Shown here piece by piece: positions 1 to 13,991 of a stretch of 64,000 nt of DNA (position 1 is the first letter of the stretch; each line of letters opens with the position of its first letter). The notes under the pieces are model-generated. The model had not been told where the DNA came from. It did no database searches and was given only the letters and a program-made list of their open reading frames with translations. A program made the translations under genes and the position numbers. Source of the stretch: Morganella morganii (GTDB taxonomy: Bacteria; Pseudomonadota; Gammaproteobacteria; Enterobacterales; Enterobacteriaceae); NCBI RefSeq assembly GCF_003996855.1, contig NZ_NRQY01000002.1, positions 66,361 through 130,360 on the forward strand, written 5' to 3'.

Positions 1-451
1 ACTTTGACCAGACCAGCTCAACTCCGGGCGTCAGCAACGTTTCCAGCCCTTTACGCACCCAACTGCGCCCGTCCCACAGGAACAGGTTCTTGACCGTCTG
101 CTGAGTCAGTGTGGATGCCCCGCGTGCGGCATGGCCTTTCTTACCGCTTTTTGAGAGTGCATCAGAGATAGCACCGAAATCAAAACCATGATGAACAGGA
201 AAATTTTGATCCTCGGACGCAATCACCGCCAGTTTCATCCGGGGTGAAATATCCTCTCCGCTTACCCAGGCACTGCGGGCGACATAAGAAAAATTGAATG
301 TTGACCATGCCGAAAGTTGCCTTTCCAGCATCACCATGGAATAAGGAACAGGGAGGAATGCGAACAAAATTATCATTGTTACCCATAACAACATAACAAA
401 AACAACTATTTTCCGCAGGAATCGCAATATCCTCCCCAACATTTTCTTCAT
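1..451 (-). CDS. mtgA: Monofunctional peptidoglycan glycosyltransferase MtgA (3' end cut by window edge)
   Basis: Lipid II polymerase of glycosyltransferase family 51, working at the inner membrane to extend glycan strands. Only the first 150 codons are inside the window, so the C-terminus is missing because of the window boundary and not because the gene is broken. Reading from the ATG at 451, one transmembrane helix (about residues 14-37, rich in V, L, I and F) is followed by the GT51 donor-site motif [14 protein letters not shown], which carries the catalytic glutamate, and by [16 protein letters not shown]. It starts 6 bp after the elbB stop, so it is the last gene of an arcB-elbB-mtgA run, as in E. 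coli. Confidence 0.93.
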   Translation of the reverse strand, partial: MKKMLGRILRFLRKIVVFVMLLWVTMIILFAFLPVPYSMVMLERQLSAWSTFNFSYVARSAWVSGEDISPRMKLAVIASEDQNFPVHHGFDFGAISDALSKSGKKGHAARGASTLTQQTVKNLFLWDGRSWVRKGLETLLTPGVELVWSK

Positions 452-457
452 CCTTTA

Positions 458-1108
458 TCAGGCCATTTCAAGTACTTTTTTCACCAGTTTATCAATCCCG
501 ATCTGTGCCTGTGCAATATTCTCAGCCAGCATATAAGCAGGGGTCGTTACGATTTTATGCGTTTCATCTACGACGATATTATCCACTGTGCAACTGACGT
601 GTACCCCGCCCATTTCCGCGATCGCAGCCGCAATATCTGAATCATTACCAATAGTAAGCTGAACTGATGAATTGACAATTTTCGGGATCATCACCGGTGC
701 AATACAGATAAACCCCATCGGTTTGCCCTGAGACAACATTCCACGGGATAATGATAATAAATTCTTATCTATTTCGCAGGCCGCACCTTTCTCCGCAAAA
801 TCGCACAGATTTTTTGCCGCACCAAAACCACCCGGAACAATCAGTGCATCCAGTTGTGAAGCATCCGCTTCTGACAGCGGGCGGATTTGTCCGCGGGAAA
901 TCCGCGCAGACTCTTCCAGCATATTGCGTTTCTCTGATTTTTTCTCACCGGAAAGGTGATTGATAACAGAGCGTTGAGGTTCATCAGGTGCAAAAAAATA
1001 CACCTGTGCACCGGATTGGGTTAAACTGAGCAGCGAAAGAACGGATTCATGGATTTCACTGCCGTCGAAAACACCGCATCCGCTTAAAACGATACCAACA
1101 GATTTCAT
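458..1108 (-). CDS. elbB: Isoprenoid biosynthesis/glyoxalase-like protein ElbB
   Basis: A 216-residue DJ-1/PfpI-type class I amidotransferase-like protein (E. coli ElbB is about the same length). Enzymes of this family have been reported to have glyoxalase-type activity, but the physiological role is unsettled. The N-terminus MKSVGIVLSGCGVFDGSEIHE and the block ALIVPGGFGAAKNLCDFA (nucleophile-elbow region of the fold) are typical. I chose the ATG at 1108 because it has an AAGGAG ribosome site at the right distance and matches the family start. An open frame continues upstream to 1198 but lacks such a site. The gene lies between arcB and mtgA, with arcZ transcribed towards arcB from the spacer. 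Confidence 0.92.
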   Translation of the reverse strand: MKSVGIVLSGCGVFDGSEIHESVLSLLSLTQSGAQVYFFAPDEPQRSVINHLSGEKKSEKRNMLEESARISRGQIRPLSEADASQLDALIVPGGFGAAKNLCDFAEKGAACEIDKNLLSLSRGMLSQGKPMGFICIAPVMIPKIVNSSVQLTIGNDSDIAAAIAEMGGVHVSCTVDNIVVDETHKIVTTPAYMLAENIAQAQIGIDKLVKKVLEMA

Positions 1109-1239
1109 ATCTGACTCCTTTTGTAGTAGGTTAATGCTTAACCCTTTAGAGGTGCAAACACCAATCTTCATCACAGTTTTTAATGAATCTTGTAACAAAA
1201 ATACTTATCTTTGCTATGTTGAAGCCTGTATGATGTAAG

Positions 1240-1351
1240 AGCCTATTTCATCACTCGCCTAAATAACGATAAATAGTTGTCGCGGGTGAACCAGTTTCCC
1301 TGGTGTTGGCGCAGTATTCGCGCACCCCAACTTCGGTTGGGGTTATTTTTT
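1240..1351 (+). ncRNA. arcZ: ArcZ small regulatory RNA (Hfq-dependent)
   Basis: The spacer between elbB and arcB, on the strand opposite arcB, carries the conserved core CCCTGGTGTTGGCGCAGT, then TATTCGCGC and a strong terminator. This is the 3' processed segment I know from E. coli/Salmonella ArcZ, in the same genomic place and orientation. ArcZ base-pairs with targets such as rpoS, flhDC and arcB mRNA. The 5' end is estimated: a TATGAT -10-like box at 1229-1234 would start transcription near 1240, giving about 110 nt, close to the known length. The 3' end overlaps the arcB stop codon by about 2 nt. The 5' half is not conserved by eye with E. coli. Confidence 0.85.
1325..1351 (+). terminator. 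Rho-independent terminator of arcZ
   Basis: Perfect 7-bp stem CCCCAAC/GTTGGGG with a TTCG tetraloop, followed by TTATTTTTT. The T-run lies on the plus strand only, so it ends arcZ and not the oppositely oriented arcB. The E. coli stem has a different sequence but the same position, so this is a compensated conserved structure. Confidence 0.9.
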
Positions 1352-3683
1352 ACCTGCGGTTTGCCAGCCAGTTTCTTAAAATCCCCACCTGACTTTTCCA
1401 ATCGTGATTCAGTTCATCGACCCATTCCTGCACGTTGTCATCCCATGCCGGTAAATCCGGTGACTGAATCTGCTGCGCAACCTGCCGCAGATGGATAAGC
1501 CCGACAGACCCCGCCGCACCTTTGATTTTGTGTCCTTCTTCCGCGATGCCTTTGCGATCTTTGGCCACCATATTGGAATTCAGAATCGCCAGATAGCCCG
1601 GCATCATTTTTTCAAACACATCCAGACTGTCTTCAATCAGTTTCGGTCCCACCAGTTCGATATACTGGTTCAGCATCTCCAGATCCAGTGACTGCGTATA
1701 CACGTCCTCAGACGCCGCTGTGCTGTTTTCCTCCGCAGGCAGTGCCTCACTGCCATCACCCCAGAATTTCGCTATCATCTGCGTCAGAGCGCCCACAGCA
1801 AGCGGTTTGCTCAGCACATCATTCATACCGGCGTCCAGATACTCTTTTTTGTCCTTCAGGACGTTAGCGGTCAGTGCCACCAGTGGCGGCAGTTCATCCG
1901 GCTGATAACGCTGATGCAGTTCACGGGCGATATCCAGCCCGCTCATATCCGGCAGCTGAATATCCAGCAGGACAAGGTCGTACTCCTCCGGCGAGAACAT
2001 CGCCAGCGCGTCACGGCCGTTCATCGCGACATCCACCGTGTTACCCAGTTTTTCCAGGACAGAGCGCGCCACCACCACATTCAGCTCAATATCCTCCACC
2101 AGCAGGATATTCAGAGCCGGCAGCAGCAGGCCGTCATCTTCTTCCTCTTCCGGAGCATCCTGTGCAGGCGCACAGACCGACAGCGTAAAGCAGGAGCCTT
2201 TGCCCGGCTCACTGGTCACGGTGATATCCCCGCCCATCGCCTGTGCCAGACGGCGGGAAACCGCCAGGCCGATACCGGTGCCGGTGGCCGGGCGTCCGCC
2301 CGCACTGTCAGTCACCTGATAATACATGGCAAAGATTTTCTCCAGCTCATCTTTCGGAATTCCGATACCGGAGTCCCGCACCTCAAAGCAGAGCATGTCA
2401 TTGGCTTCGCGCCACACTTTCACCGTGATGCCGCCCTCGCGGGTAAACTTCACGCCGTTGCCGATAAGATTCCACAGGATCTGACGCAGACGGGTGCCGT
2501 CGGCCATGATCACGGACGGCACAGGCCGGATCAAATCAAGGGTAAACTGAAGCCCTTTCGGCTGTACCAGCAGGCCTGACAGGTTTTCCAGATCAGAAAT
2601 AAATTCCGTGAAATTCACCGGCTGGGTATCAAGACGGACATTGCGCCGCTCCAGTTTGTCCATCTCAATCACGTCATTGAAAATATTGCCGAGGGTTACG
2701 GCACTGACATGAATCGTTTTCAGGTAATTTTCCTGCTCCGGATTGAGATCCGTATCCAGCAGAATGCGGCTCAGTCCGACAATTCCGTTCAGCGGCGTGC
2801 GCAGTTCGTGGCTGATGGTGGAGATAAAGGTGGTTTTCTCACGACTGGCGTTTTCAATCGCTTCCTGATAGCGCTTACGTTCGGTGATATCGCGGCCGAA
2901 GCCCATCAGACCGTGACGTTTACCGACACTGTCATAGAAAGGCACTTTACGCAGTTCAAAACAGGCTTTGCGCCCGTCCGGGTATACCAGCCACTGCTCA
3001 TAGGTGAGAGAGACATTATGACGGAACACTTTTTCGTCGGTTTCCATCACCTTATCAGCGATTTCCGGCTCATAAATATCACGCGGAGTCAGGCCGCGCA
3101 GCAGTTTTTCACTGCGCCCGGTGAGCAGTTCCATCGCGCGGTTACAGCCGGAAAATTCATTTTTTTCATTGCGGTAATAGACCAGATCAGGCGATGCATC
3201 AAGGAAGGAGCGCAGCAGGACAGATTGCTGTTCAAATTCAAGCTGAGTCTGCTCGCGCCGGCTGATCTCTTTCTTCAGTTTTTCCAGCAGAACGACCTGC
3301 TCATCCTCCACTTTTTCGCGCTCGGTAATTTCCTGATTCAGCTGAGTAATATTCTCTTTCAGCTGTTCGTTGAGTTCCAGATCCCGTTTGCGCATCACTT
3401 CCAGTTTACTGACCAGCCCGGACAGACGCTGGCGGGATTCCTCGAGCTGCTCAACCACAACAGACATAAAATAGACCGCCCACGGTGTGATCAGAAGACC
3501 GAAGAAGACTGAGCGGACGAGGTCGATACTTTGCACTTCCCCCTGAAGCAGCATGGTGACAGCAATCTGTACCACCATCGCCAGCACCACCAGTCCTGAT
3601 GCCAGTAATAACGAAAACCGGACCAGTCCCAGTTTCATCAGTAAATCAACATAATATTGTGCTAAACCGCGTAGCAATTTCAT
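1350..3683 (-). CDS. arcB: Aerobic respiration control hybrid sensor kinase ArcB
   Basis: 777-residue tripartite sensor kinase (E. coli 778) that reads quinone redox state and phosphorylates ArcA. Two transmembrane segments lie in the first 80 residues, then a coiled coil, a PAS domain (about 150-270), a histidine kinase core with the H-box SHELRTPLNGIVGL near residue 290 and ATP-binding motifs DSGIGIP and GTGIGLAVS, a receiver domain (LVEDIELN, phosphoacceptor Asp in VLLDIQLPDMSG near 575) and a C-terminal Hpt domain (GHKIKGAAGSVG, near 717). I start at the ATG at 3683 (MKLLRGLAQYYVDLLMKLGLVRFS), preceded by GGAG; the open frame runs further upstream but that part has no family counterpart. 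E. coli has yhcC between arcB and gltB; here it is absent. Confidence 0.97.
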   Translation of the reverse strand: MKLLRGLAQYYVDLLMKLGLVRFSLLLASGLVVLAMVVQIAVTMLLQGEVQSIDLVRSVFFGLLITPWAVYFMSVVVEQLEESRQRLSGLVSKLEVMRKRDLELNEQLKENITQLNQEITEREKVEDEQVVLLEKLKKEISRREQTQLEFEQQSVLLRSFLDASPDLVYYRNEKNEFSGCNRAMELLTGRSEKLLRGLTPRDIYEPEIADKVMETDEKVFRHNVSLTYEQWLVYPDGRKACFELRKVPFYDSVGKRHGLMGFGRDITERKRYQEAIENASREKTTFISTISHELRTPLNGIVGLSRILLDTDLNPEQENYLKTIHVSAVTLGNIFNDVIEMDKLERRNVRLDTQPVNFTEFISDLENLSGLLVQPKGLQFTLDLIRPVPSVIMADGTRLRQILWNLIGNGVKFTREGGITVKVWREANDMLCFEVRDSGIGIPKDELEKIFAMYYQVTDSAGGRPATGTGIGLAVSRRLAQAMGGDITVTSEPGKGSCFTLSVCAPAQDAPEEEEDDGLLLPALNILLVEDIELNVVVARSVLEKLGNTVDVAMNGRDALAMFSPEEYDLVLLDIQLPDMSGLDIARELHQRYQPDELPPLVALTANVLKDKKEYLDAGMNDVLSKPLAVGALTQMIAKFWGDGSEALPAEENSTAASEDVYTQSLDLEMLNQYIELVGPKLIEDSLDVFEKMMPGYLAILNSNMVAKDRKGIAEEGHKIKGAAGSVGLIHLRQVAQQIQSPDLPAWDDNVQEWVDELNHDWKSQVGILRNWLANRR

Positions 3684-4326
3684 ACCTGCTCCACCCGCTG
3701 AATAAGGGTTAGTATCATAACGTAAAATTAGCGGATCACCGCGTTTCCGGCGGTGATTGTTTCCTGTACTCATCATAGCGGATTAATTAAAAAATCAAAT
3801 TAACCGGTACTATATGTATCCTTTGCCGGATAATATGGCCGTATAACACCCCCGCTGCTGTTTTTTATCTGAATAAAATTAAAAACACGACATTTATCTG
3901 CAAATTAGCAGAAACAAAGCAGATAAAATCAGGTTATAAATAAAAACGCCCATGCTGCGCGGTAATAACCCGCAAAAAACAGTGATGTGCATCACACAAA
4001 AAAACGACTGTTCCGCTGTGCAAACAGCGGTTTAAAATCCTGAAAATAGTTTTTTTTCATTAAATTATCGCAAAAAACCCGCCCGTATACTGCCAATCCC
4101 TGATATTTGACCGCCATAGTATTTCCCGGTAAGTTGAAAAATGACGTTCCGGATCACCTGTGGTCAGCACCGATATAATAATTATTCACACGCCGGTCGC
4201 GGCACAAACATAACATCACAATACCTTTTGCTGAGATATCTGTCGTCAGCAAGGGCTGACTGAGGCCCGGAAACAGCTTTGCCGCAGAAATGCGGCCTAA
4301 TGTGAGACATGCAAAAGGGGCTACCT
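3684..4326. promoter_or_regulatory. Divergent arcB/gltB regulatory region (643 bp)
   Basis: No credible gene. The region is AT-rich with several A- and T-tracts, and holds the arcB promoter (leftward) and the gltBD promoter and leader (rightward). A CRP-like site lies at 3981-3996. TATACT at 4086-4091 could be a -10 box but has no good -35, so I do not assign the start. The leader just before gltB contains the hairpin GCCGCA-GAAA-TGCGGC at about 4279-4294. E. coli gltBDF is known to be controlled by Lrp, IHF, CRP and ArgR over a long upstream region, which fits the length here. Confidence 0.5.
3981..3996. promoter_or_regulatory. Candidate CRP binding site upstream of gltBD
   Basis: AGTGATGTGCATCACA matches the CRP core TGTGA-N6-TCACA with one mismatch. 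It lies about 330 bp upstream of the gltB start in the divergent arcB-gltB spacer. CRP is known to act on E. coli gltBDF; that it binds here is inference. Confidence 0.5.
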
Positions 4327-10214
<5,888 letters not shown>

Positions 10215-10244
10215 AAACGGATTCACACTCATATAAAATCCGTT

Positions 10245-10289
10245 AGCAGGAAGGCTGAAGATTGGCCTTCCTGCTATCACCGCTTTTTT
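10245..10289 (+). terminator. Probable gltBD terminator
   Basis: Perfect 11-bp stem AGCAGGAAGGC/GCCTTCCTGCT (10245-10255, 10265-10275) with a 9-nt loop. TTTTTT begins 8 nt after the stem, a little far for a textbook terminator, but position and orientation fit the end of gltBD. Confidence 0.7.
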
Positions 10290-10394
10290 GTCTGCCGGTC
10301 AAGGAAATATCAGATATCTAACTATTACTACTCATTTATTTTTAATTACCGGCTGTTAGTATTATCTGAATTTCGGATCATAAGGAAATATCCA

Positions 10395-10870
10395 ATGGCA
10401 GATTTACGCTATGTTACAGGCGGTACCGATGGCTGGCTTAATGTCAAAAGAGAACCGGCGCAAAATATTATCGCACTCCCCGGAACATTAAAAGTTGATG
10501 TGACCAGTAATAAGAATGGTCGCGACTATTTTACAGCGTTAGAGGGTATCCGTACGGAAAAATACATGCCTTCACTGATGATATCAACCCGATTCCTGTT
10601 GGTATTCACAATATTCAAATACCTGATTTCCCGCATGATGGCGGCTTCGGATATACTGCACAATCGCCGTTTGCCAAAAATTGGTTTTATTTAGGAACAG
10701 GAAATGCCGTTCCGGGTAATAATGATCGGTATTTACATCCCGGAAGAGGTACTTTAGGCTGTATTACTGTTGATCCTGTAAAATGGACGGAATTATACGA
10801 ATATCTTATTCGTTGCAGGAGCGGAGATGGAAAAACTGTCGGTCGTGTTACTGTTACTGTTACTCGTTAA
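10395..10870 (+). pseudogene. Frameshifted YkuD (L,D-transpeptidase)-like protein, possible secreted effector
   Basis: The frame opening at 10395 (RBS-like AAGGA before it) reads a plausible protein up to ...ALEGIRTEK, then turns to nonsense. Adding one A to the A5 run at 10558-10562 restores a continuous 158-residue protein ending at the TAA at 10868-10870: ...IHAFTDDINPIPVGIHN...DRYLHPGRGTLGCITVD. The block with His115 and Cys123 resembles the His/Cys catalytic motif of YkuD-type L,D-transpeptidases. There is no signal peptide. Unmutated, it would overlap the next gene by 44 bp, and that gene encodes an exported protein. A cytoplasmic peptidoglycan enzyme paired with an exported partner resembles type VI effector-immunity pairs such as Tlde1/Tldi1; that link is inference. 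The shift may be real or a homopolymer sequencing error. Confidence 0.65.
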
Positions 10871-11360
10871 TGGTCTTTTTATTGCGCCTGTCAGTGCAGG
10901 TGCTGATACGCTTGTTCTGGAGAATACAGCTGATGCTCAGCAGCCTGACCGGGTTCTTAATGGCCTGAAAAATGCTGAAATATCACCTGATGATACATTA
11001 CTCTCCGAATTTAATACGCCGGCAGTCAATGCAATGGCAAAGAAAAACTGGTCAGCCGCAGGGAAAATGTATGGCGAAAAGATGCTGCGTTATCCTTCAC
11101 CTGATACTATCGTGCACTATGCTGATGCCCGGTTATTAATGTTTAAAGAAGTAAAAACCCGGAACAATGCCATCGCTGAGTTTAATACCTCAGTTGTACC
11201 GGATGCGCTTCTTTATTACCGCTCGGCTGAAACAGTGGACAACCAGGTTAATCAGTTATCTGCTGATGATAAACAACACCTCCGCGCTAAAATAGCATGT
11301 ATTGAGGCGTTTATTGCAGACAAAGAAGCAAAAACATTTACCTGCCGGATACTCAGATAA
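10827..11360 (+). CDS. Exported protein of unknown function, candidate immunity protein
   Basis: I do not recognise a named family. The protein has 177 residues with a clear signal peptide (MEKLSVVLLLLLLVNGLFIAPVSAGA, cleavage probably near residue 24-26), so it should be periplasmic. The rest is helical-looking and polar, with two late cysteines (in KIACIEAF and TFTCRILR) that could form a disulfide. Start ATG 10827 follows CAGGAG. It overlaps the 3' end of the YkuD-like gene by 44 bp in another frame, so the two were translationally linked. DNA is more AT-rich than the neighbouring gltBD and sspBA. If the upstream gene is a broken effector, this would be its surviving periplasmic immunity protein (inference). 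Confidence 0.7.
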   Translation: MEKLSVVLLLLLLVNGLFIAPVSAGADTLVLENTADAQQPDRVLNGLKNAEISPDDTLLSEFNTPAVNAMAKKNWSAAGKMYGEKMLRYPSPDTIVHYADARLLMFKEVKTRNNAIAEFNTSVVPDALLYYRSAETVDNQVNQLSADDKQHLRAKIACIEAFIADKEAKTFTCRILR

Positions 11361-11379
11361 TCCCCCGCAGAATTTCAGT

Positions 11380-11410
11380 AAAAAAGACCGCTTTCGCGGT
11401 CTTTTTTTAT
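11380..11410. terminator. Bidirectional terminator between the exported-protein gene and sspB
   Basis: 12-bp perfect stem AAAAAAGACCGC/GCGGTCTTTTTT with a TTTC loop. A-tract on one side and T-tract on the other make it active in both directions, ending the rightward gene at 11360 and the leftward rpsI/sspA-side transcripts after sspB. Confidence 0.9.
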
Positions 11411-11421
11411 TTCTCAGTCAG

Positions 11422-11910
11422 TTACTTCACGACACGTAAACTCGGACGGCCACGCGGTGGTTTCGGCTGTTCCGGGTCATCCCCGCCGGTGCTCTCTTCC
11501 GCCGGTTTTGCCGGTTCGTCGTGGATCAGGGTAATGTTATCCACCGCCGGGGTCAGAATTTCTTCTTCTTCCGCAGCCTCATAAGCGACTTCAGGCTCAA
11601 ACATCATCCCGGCACCGTTTTCACGGGCATAGACGGCAATGATGGCGGCCATCGGCACATCCACCTGACGCGGAACACCGCCGAAGCGGGCATTAAAGCC
11701 GACCCACTCGTTGGTCATTTCCAGATTACCCACGGCACGCGGTGCGATATTCAGGACAATCTGACCATCCTGAGCATACTCCATCGGCACATTCACACCG
11801 AGGATATTCACATCCACCACCAGATGGGGGGTCAGTTCATTATCCAGTAACCACTCATAATGCGCCCGCAATAAATAAGGGCGGCGCGGCGTTAATTTCT
11901 GAATATCCAT
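11422..11910 (-). CDS. sspB: ClpXP protease adaptor SspB
   Basis: 162-residue adaptor that binds ssrA-tagged peptides and delivers them to ClpX. The folded N-terminal domain (MDIQKLTPRRPYLLRAHYEWLLDNELTPHLVVDV...FNARFGGVPRQVDVP) is nearly identical to E. coli. A variable acidic linker (about 105-150) follows, and the conserved ClpX-binding tail RGRPSLRVVK ends the protein. It begins 6 bp after sspA, as in E. coli. Confidence 0.97.
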   Translation of the reverse strand: MDIQKLTPRRPYLLRAHYEWLLDNELTPHLVVDVNILGVNVPMEYAQDGQIVLNIAPRAVGNLEMTNEWVGFNARFGGVPRQVDVPMAAIIAVYARENGAGMMFEPEVAYEAAEEEEILTPAVDNITLIHDEPAKPAEESTGGDDPEQPKPPRGRPSLRVVK

Positions 11911-11916
11911 CAGTGA

Positions 11917-12567
11917 TTAACCCCGTGACTGTAAACGCATCTCACGCTCAGCTTCTGTCAGGGAAGCCAGGAACGAGTCACGCTCAAATACGCGCTGCAT
12001 ATAGAATTGCAGATGTTTGGTATCAGAAGACGGACGTGCGGACAGGTCAATGCCCAGTACCGGCAGACGCCATAACAGCGGGGACAGATAGCAGTCCACC
12101 AAGCTGAATTCGTCATTCATGAAATACGCATATTCTTTGAATACCGGTGACACAGCAACCAATTCTTCGGTTAACTGTTTGCGGGCCTGATTCGCTTCCT
12201 GGGCTGAGCCCTTTTCAATTTTATTCATCAGCGAGTACCAGTCCTGCTCGATGCGGTGCATCATTACACGGCTCTGCGCACGCATTACCGGATAAACAGG
12301 CATCAGCGGCGGATGCGGGAAACGTTCATCAAGGTATTCCATGATAATACGTGAATCATATAAGGTCAGCTCGCGATCCACGAGTGTCGGTACCGTCTGG
12401 TATGGGTTCAGATCGATCAGGTCTTGTGGCAGATTGCCTGCTTCGACATGCTCAATTTCAAAACTTACCCCTTTTTCCGCCAGTACAATCCGTACCTGGT
12501 GGCTGAAAATATCGGTCGGGCCGGAGAACAGAGTCATTACCGAACGTTTGTTGGCAGCGACAGCCAT
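11917..12567 (-). CDS. sspA: Stringent starvation protein A SspA
   Basis: 216-residue glutathione S-transferase-fold protein that binds RNA polymerase and alters transcription in stationary phase and acid stress. Thioredoxin-like domain at 10-90 (KRSVMTLFSGPTDIFSHQVRIVLAEKG), helical C-terminal domain ending in VFERDSFLASLTEAEREMRL, the surface conserved among SspA proteins. Start ATG 12567 (MAVAANKRSVM) is preceded by GGAGG; an upstream in-frame extension to 12618 lacks this site and is not in the family. Confidence 0.97.
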   Translation of the reverse strand: MAVAANKRSVMTLFSGPTDIFSHQVRIVLAEKGVSFEIEHVEAGNLPQDLIDLNPYQTVPTLVDRELTLYDSRIIMEYLDERFPHPPLMPVYPVMRAQSRVMMHRIEQDWYSLMNKIEKGSAQEANQARKQLTEELVAVSPVFKEYAYFMNDEFSLVDCYLSPLLWRLPVLGIDLSARPSSDTKHLQFYMQRVFERDSFLASLTEAEREMRLQSRG

Positions 12568-12864
12568 GAAAACCTCCAAGTTTATCAAAATAAAGGAATG
12601 AACAGCGTAATACGCCATTCCTACCTGTAATCTCTCACTGAATCCGGGAAAGAAAACAACAGCGAACCAATCCGGGTGCGCGGCAGTGTGTTCAGGGGCG
12701 AGAAAATGTTTGCGCCAGTTTACCAGATTTTGCCCAACTTAGGGTGAGTCCGGACAAAAAATCATTCAAAAACACCAAAAATGAAGTTTAATCGGGAGAG
12801 ATTCGTAAAATAAATATGAAATTACAGGTTATGACGGGATAATTTGCGGCAGTTATGCAGTTAT
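12568..12864 (-). promoter_or_regulatory. sspAB upstream region
   Basis: About 300 bp without a credible gene between sspA and the rpsI terminator. On the minus strand TAAACT at 12717-12722 is a possible -10 for sspAB, but I see no convincing -35, so the promoter assignment is tentative. Confidence 0.35.
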
Positions 12865-12892
12865 AAAAAAACCCGCCGATGGCGGGTTTTTT
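12865..12892 (-). terminator. rplM-rpsI terminator
   Basis: AAAAAACCCGCC-GAT-GGCGGGTTTTTT just after rpsI on the minus strand. It is symmetric, so could act both ways, but only the rpsI side has a gene feeding it. Confidence 0.88.
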
Positions 12893-12913
12893 GTATTCCA
12901 ACGAAACCAGTGA

Positions 12914-13309
<396 letters not shown>

Positions 13310-13321
13310 CTATAATCCCGA

Positions 13322-13756
<435 letters not shown>

Positions 13757-13916
13757 TTACCCAATAAATAAGTTACATGTTGGTGAACCAATGTTCAGAA
13801 ACCGAGGCTCACACGACGCTTGTCCAGTAAACCTACCCCTTCGAGCAGAATCATCTGGCGCTAGTTGCAGTCTTCTTTGGGAAATAAAGAAAACCGCTGT
13901 AACGTGGGGTCGCAAG

Positions 13917-13922
13917 ATTATA
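13917..13922 (-). promoter_or_regulatory. Probable rplM-rpsI promoter -10 box
   Basis: On the minus strand a perfect TATAAT is followed by CTTGCGACCCC, the GC-rich discriminator typical of stringently controlled ribosomal promoters. The -35 region (TCGATT at the right spacing) is weak. The downstream leader to 13751 would be about 160 nt and contains no gene. Confidence 0.6.
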
Positions 13923-13991
13923 GAGAAGTCCCTGCAAAAAATCGACCCCAAATTAAAAATAATTCCCCGAAACCCTTTTCAGGGGCGCGCA

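Noticed and set aside
1277..1498. Plus-strand ORF covering arcZ and the arcB end
   Set aside because: It is a shadow of the arcZ RNA and arcB; no ribosome site and no recognisable protein.
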